Source: Adiantum capillus-veneris (Eukaryota > Streptophyta > Polypodiopsida > Polypodiales > Pteridaceae). From it: 64,000 nt of DNA. The notes under the pieces are model-generated. The model saw only the letters and a list, made by a program, of their open reading frames with translations, was not told where the DNA came from and did no database searches. The position numbers were made by a program, and so were the translations under genes. Positions 21,667 through 31,870 of the stretch are shown here, one piece after another (the first letter of the stretch is position 1; the number at the start of each line of letters is the position of its first letter). The stretch is taken from positions 71,089,372 through 71,153,371 of the forward strand of contig CM043953.1 in NCBI GenBank assembly GCA_014529385.2, read 5' to 3'.

Positions 21667-22500
21667 ATTCACACCTTACGGCGTACTCCGGACGCAGTCA
21701 GAGCACTGCACACAAGCTTAACTCTGGAGGGCAAGGCCTACAAGTGGTGGATGTCTCTCAAGGAAAAGAATATCATACCACAGAGTTGGGTAGCTTTTGA
21801 GATTATGTTTCGCAAAAACTTCTAGCCTAGAAAAGAGGCAGATCAGAATTGGACGGCTTGGGACACGTGTTCCATGCGCCAATACCCATCATTACTTGAA
21901 TATATATCTCACTATCGGGATGTTATCCTCAAGTTCGAAGGACTAGATACCTTTCAGCAAGTACGTGGGTTTATCCGCGGTCTGACGCCAGAGCTTAAGA
22001 AGCACGTCAAGACTCAAGACTCTAAAACACTTGAGGAAGCCATAGTGAAAGGACGTATTCATGATGATCCATATGAAAAGAAATCACATCATAATCACGT
22101 GCTTGCTAATATACATGGTAATACACGCACATAGTATGGGCACAATAAACGGAAATTTATAGTAGCCAATTTTGAAGCAGCTAAAAAACCCAAGGGGTCC
22201 AGAGGTCCTCTCTTTCCTGAGGACTTTGATAAAGCTAAGAAAGAGAAATTATGTTTTCAATGCTTAGGAAGCGGTCATGGCAAAAAGAATTGTCCCAAGG
22301 AGAAATCTGCTGCTCATGGCAAGAAGAAAGCAGTGCACACGGTGCAACTGTTGCCTCTTGAGTTTTCCTCACGATTCTCTACAGTGGAAGTAACACACAC
22401 CGAGGTGGTGCGTGAATGCTGTCTCACAGCTTCCATGTGGCAACAGACCTTCGGACCACCATGAATTAGTACGTATGCACGAATCTCTGCAAGGGCACAA
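21667..22500 (+). pseudogene. gag: Gypsy-A gag, C-terminal part (A1)
   Basis: Continues the gag interrupted at 19543. It shows YKWWMSLKEKN and LLEYISHYRDVILKFEGL, typical of the gypsy gag core, then the zinc knuckle CFQCLGSGHGKKNC (22252-22293), which fits C-x2-C-x4-H-x4-C. In-frame stops occur near 21822 and 22132, and a frame change lies between the knuckle and the protease. The stop near 22132 is also in copy A2. LTR-T1 interrupts the gag-protease linker at 22501. Confidence 0.9.
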
Positions 22501-23198
22501 TGTCACAAGACAGACACCACGTGCCAATAGAAAAGAACAGACTGAACAACTTTTTAGCACTTCAATAACAACTGAACTAAAAGAGAGAGAGAGAGAGAGA
22601 CGACACGCAACACGGAGTGGCGGAATTCCACCCCAAAGAGTATTGGCCCCGAACCTTGGCGCCCCTTTCGGTATTTCTTTATATTGCATCAACACAGTAC
22701 AAGCCGATACTCCACACTCTGCAGCTTCTCCAGGAAGCATGCCAAAGAATGAGCCCTAACCTCATATTTAAAGGCCCTTGGCCTAAAAAGAAATTACAGT
22801 GAAAAGCCTTCAAAACTCAAAAGCTCCTGGTCAAAAAAGCAATGCCAAAAGCTGTAAGCTTTTCGTCAATCGCGCTGGTGTCCGTACAGAGGCCACATGT
22901 CAGCCTGCCACGTCAGCAAATCAGGGTTAGGGTTAGGGTTTTTGATTTTAGGGTTAGGGTTTTGGGCAGAATTAGGGTTTTTTATTTTAGGATTAGGGTT
23001 TCAACAAAATTAGGGTTTCGGACAGAATTAGGGTTTTTGATTTTAGGGTTAGGGTTTTAACAACATTAGGCTTTCGGGCAGAATTAGAGTTTTTGATTTT
23101 ACGGTTAGGGTAAGGGTTTCGGACAGAATTAGGGTTTCTGATTTTAAGGTTAGGATTCCAGCAGAATTAGGGTTTCGCCACGTCAGCAGTTTGTTGCA
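22501..23198 (-). repeat. LTR-T1, solo LTR in gypsy-A1
   Basis: 698 bp with TGTCAC...TTGCA ends, flanked by CACAA (22496-22500) and CAGAA (23199-23203), a TSD with one mismatch. Its sense strand is inferred as minus: there is a TATAAAG box (complement at 22677-22684) followed by the GGGGCGCC block shared with other LTRs. It is therefore antisense to its gypsy-A host. It holds a GA microsatellite (about 22581-22600) and a telomere-like tract. Confidence 0.85.
22921..23175. repeat. Telomere-like repeat tract in LTR-T1
   Basis: Many irregular TTAGGG, TTTTAGGG and ATTAGGGTTT units, interspersed with GGACAGAA and TTTTGATT linkers. They resemble the plant telomere unit TTTAGGG but are not a pure array. 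They lie within the LTR, so they travel with it. Confidence 0.85.
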
Positions 23199-23613
23199 CA
23201 GAAGGTGCGCATCTTGGTGGATGACGGTGCTACTCACAATTTCATCAATTATGGATTGGTGAAAAAACTCAAATTGCCTCAAACTCCGAGTACCCACCGC
23301 TACAAGGTAGCAATGATAAACGGATATGATGCCGAAGTCTGGGATACTCTAGTCCGAGCTGTACCGTTGGAAGTAAAAGGCTACTCCACATCCTTGGATT
23401 TTTCAGGTTATGAACATGGAGAGGGCATACGTGGTCCTTGGTAGGGAATGGTTGCATAGCCTAGGACCATCACTAAAGCGCAGCTATGAGCACAACAGCT
23501 TGATGTTTGAATCCCATGGCGCACATGTGTTGTTGTTAGGAGAGAAGGATGTACCTTCTTCACCACTGATATGTACAGCTGAGCTTCATTGTCTCATTTT
23601 CTCTCTAACTTGA
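23199..23613 (+). pseudogene. pol: Gypsy-A1 protease
   Basis: Retropepsin-like aspartic protease with the active-site block ILVDDGATHNFINY (Asp-Asp-Gly in place of Asp-Ser/Thr-Gly) and a later VVLGREWLHSLGP block. An extra T near 23402 relative to copy A2 shifts the frame, so the second half is read in another frame to 23613. The preceding gag frame is interrupted by LTR-T1. Confidence 0.9.
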
Positions 23614-23639
23614 ATCTGTTGAACATTCCTCAACGCCGC

Positions 23640-25249
23640 ATGCTTCTCTCTCATCTCTTCCACCAATGGCTACTTCCCAACAAGCAAAGGTTGCTAGTGA
23701 TTTAAAAATTTTATTAAAGGAATTTCACGATGTTTTTCCTAATGATTTACCACCCAGGATTACCGCCGACACGGTCGGTGCAACATAGCATCGATGTGGT
23801 TGCAGGCAGTAAACCTGTCAGTAAACCACCCTACCGCATGAGTTACTCTGAAGCTGCTGAGGTGAAGTATCAGCTTGCTAACTATCTTAGCAGAGGGTTT
23901 ATCCAACCCAGTTCTTCACCATGGGCTTCTCCTATCCTATTAGTGAAGAAAAAAGATGGCAGCATGCACATGTGCGTAGACTACCGTGGCTTAAATGCGG
24001 TTATTGTTAAGAACAAGTACCCATTGCCACGCGTGGATGAGTTGTTCGACAAACTCACTCATGCTCGTATTTTTACGAAAATAGACTTGCGGTCAAGTTA
24101 TTACCAAGTAGGTATTCGACTAGCTGATATACCCGAAACTCCATTCCGAACAAGGTTTGGACATTACGAGTTTTTGGTTATGCCTTTTGGGTTAACCAGT
24201 GCGCCCGCAACATTCATGACACTTATGGATAGTGTCTTGAAGCCGTACTTGGGCAAATTTGTCATCGTTTTTCTCGATGACATTCTAGTATACAGTGCTT
24301 CTGAAGAAGAACACTTGCAACATCTGAGGCAGGTGTTCGAATTGTTACGAACAAATCAATTATATGCCAAGGAATCTAAGTGTGATTTTCTGAAGGAAGA
24401 AATTCACTATCTTGGGCATGTTATTTTAGCTACTGGCCTACATACGGATCAATCCAAAGTGGATACAATTCGGCAGTGGCCTTCTCCTAAAAATCTGGAA
24501 GAGTTACAGATTTTTTTAGGATTTGCAGGTTTTTATCAAAGATTCGTTAAAAACTATGCTAATATTGTTGTTCCCATGACGGACCAATTGAAAGGCAAAG
24601 GCAAAGCTTTTCAGTGGAGACCCGCTCAACAACATAGTTTTGATATGCTCAAGGATGCATTAGCTACAACTCCAATACTCGCTATTGTAATCCTTTGAAA
24701 CGATTCGTTTTGGAAACGGATGCCAGTGACCGTGCTATTGGAGCAGTCCTATTACAAGACGGACGGCCAATTGCATTTGAAAGCAAGAAGCTTGATGCAG
24801 CACTGCAGAATTACTCTGCTTATGAACGCGAATTCTATGCAATAGTGTCTGCCTTGAAAACATGGAGACATTATTTGTATGGTGCTCAGTTTGAGATTGT
24901 GTTTGACCATGAAAGCATCAAATGGTTTACACAACAAACCGGTTTGAAGGGTCGGAAAGCCAGGTGGGCTGAGACTCTTCAGGAATATGACGCCAAGCTC
25001 CGGTATCGTAAAGGACGCTACAATGTGGTGGCTGACGCTCTTAGTCGTATTCCGGAGATCAATTCTCTCTTGTTCACGGAACTTCGTAGTGAATTTTTGG
25101 ATTCTCTAAAGGGCAAATATGAGCATGATGACGCATATTCCAAAGTGTGGAGCCATGTACAAATGAGGGATCCTTCTCACTCCAATGATGGTAGTGTAGC
25201 GTTAACCTCCACACATAGTTCTCCTCTGTCGAGTGATGAACTACAGTGA
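23640..25249 (+). pseudogene. pol: Gypsy-A1 RT and RNase H
   Basis: RT (about 23730-24600) has [54 protein letters not shown] and the catalytic [10 protein letters not shown]. RNase H (24695-25100) starts FVLETDASDRAIGAVL and has AYEREFYAIV and VADALSRI. The two domains are in different frames, joined across a small indel near 24680 that is also in A2. Copy A1 has SSYYQ where the canonical SGYHQ is kept in A2. The RT palm is otherwise complete. Confidence 0.95.
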
Positions 25250-25831
25250 TGGAAACATTTTACCATCGACAATGGGTACCTACTCCATAAGGGGAGAGTT
25301 TGTGTACCGACGGACACAGACATTCGGCGGCGCCAAATTCTTTATGAATGTCATGATAGTCCAAGTGCAAGGCACCCGGGTATTAGAAAGACTTATGCTC
25401 TCGTACGTCGACAATTTTATTGGCCAGGTTTACATGGCTTTGTTCAAGATTATGTCTTGCATTGCCGAAAATGTCAAGTTAACAAAGCAGAGCGCCTGAA
25501 AGCAGGAGGAATCTTACATCCTTTGGAGATTCCCAATGGTAAATGGAAAAGTATCTCTATGGATTTTATTGTGGGTTTACCAACCACTGTATGAGGTCAT
25601 GACTCGGTATGGGTGGTCGTAGACCGGTTGACTAAACTATGTAAGTTTATTCCAACCAAATCAACAATTAAGACTCCAGAATTAGCCAAGTTATTTGTGG
25701 ACAACCTATACAAGTTGTATGGTTTGCCAAGTAACATTGTCAGTGATCGTGATCCCAAGTTTAACAGTCATTTTTGAAGGGTTGTGTTTAGACGATTGGA
25801 TACACAACTAAACCTCAGTACAACTGATCAT
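25250..25831 (+). pseudogene. pol: Gypsy-A1 integrase, truncated
   Basis: The N-terminal zinc region (ARHPGIRKTYALVRRQFYWP, then CRKCQVNK) and the first two catalytic Asp blocks (SMDFIVGLP and IVSDRDPKF) are readable in shifting frames with stops. The sequence ends at the duplication join just before the HPxTDGQxE block, so the third catalytic acid is absent. This part has no counterpart in A2. Confidence 0.9.
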
Positions 25832-26262
25832 CATATGAAAAGAAATCACATCATAATCACGTGCTTGCTAATATACATGGTAATACACGCACATAGTATG
25901 GGCACAATAAACGGAAATTTATAGTAGCTAATTTTGAAGCAGCTAAAAAACCCAAGGGGTCCAGAGGTCCTCTCTTTCCTGAGGACTTTGATAAAGCTAA
26001 GAAAGAGAAATTATGTTTTCAATGCTTAGGAAGCGGTCATGGCAAAAAGAATTGTCCCAAGGAGAAATCTGCTGCTCATGGCAAGAAGAAAGCAGTGCAC
26101 ACAGTGCAACTGTTGCCTCTTGAGTCTTCCTCACGATTCTCTACAGTGGAAGTAACACACACCGAGGTGGTGCGTGAATGCTGTCTCACAGCTTCCATGT
26201 GGCAACAGACCTTCGGACCACCATGAATTAGTACGTATGCACGAATCTCTGCAAGGGCACAA
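25832..26262 (+). pseudogene. gag: Gypsy-A2 gag C-terminal fragment
   Basis: Begins mid-gag. It retains the same in-frame stop seen in A1 and the intact zinc knuckle CFQCLGSGHGKKNC (about 26014-26055). It is interrupted by LTR-T2 at 26263. Confidence 0.9.
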
Positions 26263-26968
26263 TGTCACAAGACAGACACCACGTGCCAATAGAAAAGAAC
26301 AGACTGAACAACTTTTTAGCACTTCAATAAGAACTGAACTGAAAGAGAGAGAGAGAGACGACACGCGACACGGAGTGGCGGAATTCCACCCCAGAGAGTA
26401 TTGGCCCCGAACCTTGGCGCCCCTTTCGGTATTTCTTTATATTGCATCAACACAGTACAAGCCGATACTCCAGACTCTGCAGCTTCTCCAGGAAGCATGC
26501 CAAAGAATGAGCCCTAACCTCATATTTAAAGGCCCTTGGCCTAAAAAGAAATTACAGTGAAAAGCCTTCAAAACTCAAACGCTCCTGGTCAAAAAAGCAA
26601 TGCCAAAAGCTGTCAGCTTTTCGTCAATCGCGCTGGTGTCCGTACAGAGGCCACATGTCAGCCTGCCACGTCAGCAAATCACGGTTAGGGTTAAGGTTAG
26701 GGTTAGGGTTTTTGATTTTAGGGTTAGGGTTTTGGACAGAATTAGGGATTTTTATTTTAGGATTAGGGTTTCAACAAAATTAGGGTTTCGGACAGAATTA
26801 GGGTTTTTGATTTTAGGGTTAGGGTTTCAACAACATTAGGCTTTCGGGCAGAATTAGGGTTTTTGATTTTAGGGTTAGGGTAAGGGTTTCGGACAGAATT
26901 AGGGTTTCTGATTTTAAGGTTAGGATTTCAGCAGAATTAGGGTTTCGACACGTCAGCAGTTTGTTACA
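26263..26968 (-). repeat. LTR-T2, solo LTR in gypsy-A2
   Basis: 706 bp, same insertion point as LTR-T1, flanked by CACAA (26258-26262) and CAGAA (26969-26973). The right end reads TTGTTACA, closer to an inverted match of the TGTCACAA start than in T1. It contains the TATAAAG box (complement at 26435-26442) and a telomere-like tract at 26683-26950. Confidence 0.85.
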
Positions 26969-27382
26969 CAGAAGGTGCGCATCTTGGTAGATGACGGTGC
27001 TACTCACAATTTCATCAATTATGGATTGGTGAAAAAACTCAAATTGCCTCAAACTCCGAGTACCCACCGCTACAAGGTAGCAATGATAAACGGATATGAT
27101 GCCGAAGTCTGGGATACTCTAGTCCCAGCTGTACCGTTGGAAGTACAAGGCTACTCCACATCCTTGGATTTTCAGGTTATGAACATGGAGAGGGCATACG
27201 TGGTCCTTGGTAGGGAATGGTTGCATAGCCTAGGACCATCACTAAAGCGCAGCTATGAGCACAACAGCTTGATGTTTGAATCCCATGGCGCACATGTGTT
27301 GTTGTTAGGAGAGAAGGATGTACCTTCTTCACCACTGATATGTACAGCTGAGCTTCATTGTCTCATTTTCTCTCTAACTTGA
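26969..27382 (+). pseudogene. pol: Gypsy-A2 protease
   Basis: The same Asp-Asp-Gly protease as in A1, but open from the active site (ILVDDGATHNF) through VVLGREWLHSLGP to a stop at 27382. The T inserted in A1 is absent here, so A2 shows the ancestral reading frame of this domain. Confidence 0.9.
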
Positions 27383-27408
27383 ATCTGTTGAACATTCCTC
27401 AACGCCGC

Positions 27409-29018
27409 ATGCTTCTCTCTCATCTCTTCCACCAATGGCTACTTCCCAACAAGCAAAGGTTGCTAGTGATTTAAAAAATTTATTAAAGGAATTTCACGAT
27501 GTTTTTCCTAATGATTTACCACCCAGGATTACCGCCGACACGGTCGGTGCAACATAGCATCGATGTGGTTGCAGGCAGTAAACCTATCAGTAAACCACCC
27601 TACCGCATGAGTTACTCTGAAGCTGCTGAGGTGAAATATCAGCTTGCTGACTATCTTAGCAGAGGGTTTATCCAACCCAGTTCTTCACCATGGGCTTCTC
27701 CTATCCTATTAGTGAAGAAAAAAGATGGCAGCATGCACATGTGCGTAGACTACCGTGGCTTAAATGCGGTTATTGTTAAGAACAAGTACCCATTGCCACG
27801 CGTGGATGAGTTGTTCGACAAACTCACTCATGCTCGTATTTTTACGAAAATAGACTTGCGGTCAGGTTATCACCAAGTACGTATTCGACTAGCTGATATA
27901 CCCGAAACTCCATTCCGAACAAGGTTTGGACATTACGAGTTTTTGGTTATGCCTTTTGGGTTAACCAGTGCGCCCGCAACATTCATGACACTTATGGATA
28001 GTGTCTTGAAGCCGTACTTGGGCAAATTTGTCATCGTTTTTCTCGATGACATTCTAGTATACAGTGCTTCTGAAGAAGAACACTTACAACATCTGAGGCA
28101 GGTGTTCGAATTGTTACGAACAAATCAATTATATGCCAAGGAATCTAAGTGTGATTTTCTGAAGGAAGAAATTCACTATCTTGGGCATGTTATTTTAGCT
28201 ACTGGCCTACATACGGATCAATCCAAAGTGGATACAATTCGGCAGTGGCCTTCTCCTAAAAATCTGGAAGAGTTACAGATTTTTTTAGGATTTGCAGGTT
28301 TTTATCAAAGATTCGTTAAAAACTATGCTAATATTGTTGTTCCCATGACGGACCAATTGAAAGGCAAAGGCAAAGCTTTTCAGTGGAGACCCGCTCAACA
28401 ACATAGTTTTGATCTGCTCAAGGATGCATTAGCTACAGCTCCAATACTCGCTATTGTAATCCTTTGAAACGATTCGTTTTGGAAACGGATGCCAGTGACC
28501 GTGCTATTAGAGCAGTCCTATTACAAGACGGGCGGCCAATTGCATTTGAAAGCAAGAAGCTTGATGCAGCACTGCAGAATTACTCTGCTTATGAACGCGA
28601 ATTCTATGCAATAGTGTGTGCCTTGAAAACATGGAGACATTATTTGTATGGTGCTCAGTTTGAGATTGTGTTTGACCATGAAAGCATCAAATGGTTTACA
28701 CAACAAACCGGTTTGAAGGGTCGGAAAGCCAGGTGGGCTGAGACTCTTCAGGAATATGACGCCAAGCTCTGGTATCGTAAAGGACGCTACAATGTGGTGG
28801 CTGACGCTCTTAGTCGTATTCCGGAGATCAATTCTCTCTTGTTCACGAAACTTCGTAGTGAATTTTTGGATTCTCTAAAGGGCAAATATGAGCATGATGA
28901 CGCATATTCCAAAGTGTGGAGCCATGTACAAATGAGGGATCCTTCTCACTCCAATGATGGTAGTGTAGCGTTAACCTCCACACATAGTTCTCCTCTGTCG
29001 AGTGATGAACTACAGTGA
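27409..29018 (+). pseudogene. pol: Gypsy-A2 RT and RNase H
   Basis: RT (27499-28467) keeps the canonical SGYHQ and [10 protein letters not shown] motifs. RNase H follows in another frame (28464-29018) after the same indel as in A1. Individual substitutions (for example IRAVLL where A1 has IGAVLL) show independent drift after duplication. The element ends 74 bp beyond the RNase H stop, where it is replaced by LTR-A sequence. Confidence 0.95.
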
Positions 29019-29093
29019 TGGAAACATTTTACCATCGACAATGGGTACCTACTCCATAAGGGGAGAGTTTGTGTACCGACGGACACAGACATG

Positions 29094-29204
29094 GACTAGG
29101 CAATGTGGAAAGGGAATCCAACTAGGGCAAAGGGCTAGGAGCTTGGCCTACATAGTGGGAGGTTGGGAGGTGGATTCCAGGCACTAGTCTCCCCTAGTCT
29201 TACA
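29094..29204 (+). repeat. LTR-A 3'-end fragment
   Basis: 111 bp matching the last part of the gypsy-A LTR (about 18145-18255), ending at the same TTACA. It joins gypsy-A2 on the left and LINE-2 on the right. It may be the remnant of the gypsy-A2 3' LTR after an internal deletion. Confidence 0.85.
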
Positions 29205-30798
29205 CCCGACCCCGCTGAGCCCACCATTCGACTTGCTCTTTCACCGACAGAGAAAGCGAGCCTAGCCGCAGAGGTAGAGCACTTGCAGGCGACTTCTGTC
29301 ATCTGCAAGATTCTCGGCACCAGACCTAGCAGAGGAGAGCTGCGTGACCTTCTCCAGGCCCGCCTTCTCGCAAAGGTGGGCAAGATCTTGGACGTTCAGA
29401 TCCTCGGACAAGGCTACTATCAAATCGAGTTTGAGACCTCCAAGATGGTGTCCAAGGTCATCGCCATGAGCCCCTTGGCCATCCGAGCAGCTCGAGCCCG
29501 CTTTTGACAGTGGAGACATGGTTTTGACCATGCTTGAGATGTTTTGGTAGAGGAGGTAGACATTCCCATCTCTGTTTGCTTTCCTGGTTTGCGGAGAGAG
29601 TACCTACCACTTTTGTCCAGGATAGGCTCAGCGATTGAGACTGTCCTGGAGACACCTCGCACAGCAGCCTCAGTAGCTGCCAAGGCTGCCGGCATTCCCT
29701 GAGTTCGCGTTCTGGTTAGGGACACTCACACTCTCCCGAAGGTCATCCTCCTTCCTCGGGTGAGTGGGGGTTGGTTTAGACAAAGCGTGGAGTACTCGGG
29801 CGTCTCGAACCAATGCTTCATTTGTCAACAAATGGGCCATCTTACAAAGGCCTATCCACGGAGGAGGCCCCGACCTACACCACAGACTCAGCCCCAGCCT
29901 GCAAGGGCTGGCCAGCAGCCACAGGCAGAGACGGAGCACACAGGCAGAGCCACCCTCCGAGCCTGGCGCTCCAACGGAGGAGGGATGGCAGCAAGTTCGG
30001 GGTCGACGACGGCAGGGGCCACAACGACAACCTGGCACTCAGGGTGGTCCTCAGGCACCTGCCCAGCAGCAGTGGGTTCCCACGGGGAACCAATTCGGTC
30101 CTCTTGAGCAGGACGAGGTCCCTGCTCCAACCCCCACCTCAACTTCACCCTCGACAGCCCCCCCGAGTTCCCCCCCTCCTCATCAGCACCCCCCCCCCCA
30201 CCGCCTTCTGCTCCCGCCGCCTCTCCTCCTCGCCCCTCTACCTTTGCCATACCCCCTCGCCCCTCTTCTCCCCCACCTCCCCCTGCTCCCCCTCGCGCTC
30301 CAGTTCCACAGTCGCCCCAGGGGGCAGGGCCATCCCCGGCTCCTAGGAGATCTCTTGGCAGCGCCTTTGCCACGAGTCGCTTTGCGAGAGAGAGACAAGC
30401 CTTTCTTGCGACCCCCTTTACAGGTACAGACGTCTCCCTTTGCAGCAGTCCCTCGTGGTCTGACGAGCTTTGACATTCAGCGTCGGTGGGACTTCTTTGA
30501 CTACGACTTTACACGCTTTCTCGGCGACTCCTCAGCAGACCATGAGGCAGCCTGCTTCAGGGTTCATGGTCTGTTCCTTGCAGCTAGGGGGATAGAGGCC
30601 TTCGACTCAGCGGTTGGCTTCTCTTTTCCCCTTTGCGGCAAGGACCAGACTGAGTCGACTCTCGACTCAGTGTTGGATGGGCTGCATACACAGGCCCTAG
30701 AGTTCTCTGACCACATGGGAGACCTAGGAGTTACAAACATGCTTCAGACTACCATTGGCCAATTTTACGGTGACCCCTCCAGATGCAGTCGGATGTAG
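29205..30798 (+). pseudogene. LINE-2 ORF1
   Basis: Plant LINE ORF1-type RNA-binding protein. The first ~200 codons resemble the DUF4283/RRM-like domain (YYQIEFETSKMVSKVIAM, then VLLPRVSGGWFRQSVEY). A zinc knuckle follows, CFICQQMGHLTKAY (about 29816-29857), whose last Cys is Tyr. Then come a Gln/Arg-rich segment with GWQQVRGRRRQG and a long proline-rich region (30120-30330). In-frame stops lie near 29505, 29550 and 29700, with a frameshift near 29960. The 5' start is not visible because the LTR-A junction replaces it. Confidence 0.8.
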
Positions 30799-31028
30799 AC
30801 ACATTGTGGTTCACTTCTTTGCTGATACGCAGTGCTCGCCATGCTATGTACACATTCAAGAGGACTCCTGGACAGAGGAGGTTGCTTTACGTACGGCTCG
30901 GTCTACTTGGGCTTGGGCCAGGCACGCCTATGTAGAGGACGCTCAGATGCGGATTACTCCCCATCCAAGCCAGCCTCGAAGATAGCACGTTTAGCTGCTG
31001 CGGCAGCATCTGTTCTCTCTCGCTCCCC

Positions 31029-31870
31029 ATGAGGATCGTCTCATGGAACGTGCAGGGTCTAGGTGGGCCCCAGTTTCAGCGTCAGAGGGGCCGACTGCGT
31101 CAGGAGCTTCAGCGTTGCCTTGTGGGAGGCGAGATTGATCTCCTTATGCTACAGGAGCATCATCTGTGTGAGAGCCACATTAAACGTTGTGGTCAACTCT
31201 TGCGTGGACAATATGATACTTTTTGGTCAGCTGCTTTTGGACCTGGAGGCATCCAGGGTGGGGTATGTATGACTATTGCGGATTCTTTGCAGCAGGCCAT
31301 TGTGGGCAGAGGGATTATTGTGCCACGCAGGGCTCAATGGATCACTATGCACATTCAGGGTTGACTTGTGGGCTTCCTGAACATATATGCATCCAATGTG
31401 ACGAGTGCACGAGCAGAGTTTTGCTCACAGATTGTTGAGTATCTGCCGCAGACAGAGCAGTGGTGCATAGGGGGTGACTTCAACATGTTGGAGGACCCTT
31501 CTGACAGGATTGGTGGTAGCCATGCTACTATGCATGGAGTTGAGCTGGCAGCTTGCGAGAGGTTTTGTATGACTCTAAGGGTTTCGAATGTGTGGCAGCA
31601 CTAGCTTTGTGAGGCCCCAAGACAGCCTGGCCTTCTCTCGTTCGGACCGTAGAGTGGGAGGAGTGAATCTATCACGGATAGATCGCTTCTACACTAGTGA
31701 CCATTTCTGTGACTTGGGTGGGATAGTTGGCATTTTGGCAGGGACTTCCTTCTCGGACCATGCACCAGTGATCCTCACAGTGGCAGACAGACAGAGGAGG
31801 AGCACGATGCTTCGCATCCCTAACAGGGTCTTGCTGGACTCTGCACTCATAGAGCGAGTAGAGGCTCTCT
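31029..31870 (+). pseudogene. LINE-2 ORF2 endonuclease domain
   Basis: APE-type endonuclease that would nick the target. The start at 31029 gives MRIVSWNVQGLGGP, the usual beginning. Catalytic-site blocks present: LMLQEHH (Glu), WCIGGDFNMLEDPSDR (Asp/Asn), LSRIDRFYTS, and FSDHAPV with the terminal Asp-His. A stop at about 31362 and a frameshift near 31590-31600 break the frame. Confidence 0.9.

Larger units (their letters stand above)
22070..25831 (+). repeat. Tandem duplication, unit 1 (gypsy-A1)
   Basis: 22070-25323 is repeated at 25832-29092 with only scattered substitutions and small indels. Unit 1 runs on for another ~508 bp (25324-25831) into integrase before unit 2 starts mid-gag. The join lies at a short match (integrase ...ACTGATCATC / gag ...GATGATCC) next to CATATGAAAAG. 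Both units carry LTR-T at the same base, the same gag stop and the same RT/RNase H frameshift, so they arose by DNA duplication, not by two retrotransposition events. Confidence 0.9.
25832..29092 (+). repeat. Tandem duplication, unit 2 (gypsy-A2)
   Basis: Near-identical copy of 22070-25323, starting in gag at CATATGAAAAG and ending at ACAGACAT, where LTR-A sequence begins. The integrase portion present in unit 1 is missing here. Confidence 0.9.

Noticed and set aside
22369..22759. Apparent ~115-codon plus-strand frame across the LTR-T1 boundary
   Set aside because: It joins the gag linker with non-coding LTR sequence and includes the GA microsatellite. The same artefact appears at 26174-26560 in the duplicate.
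22921..23175. True telomere or chromosome end
   Set aside because: Units are irregular, mixed with linker sequence, duplicated at 26683-26950 at the same LTR position, and embedded in an LTR flanked by gypsy-A.
29813..30476. Open frames on both strands, Pro- or Gly-rich
   Set aside because: Shadows of the proline-rich region of LINE-2 ORF1; GC-rich low complexity keeps several frames open.
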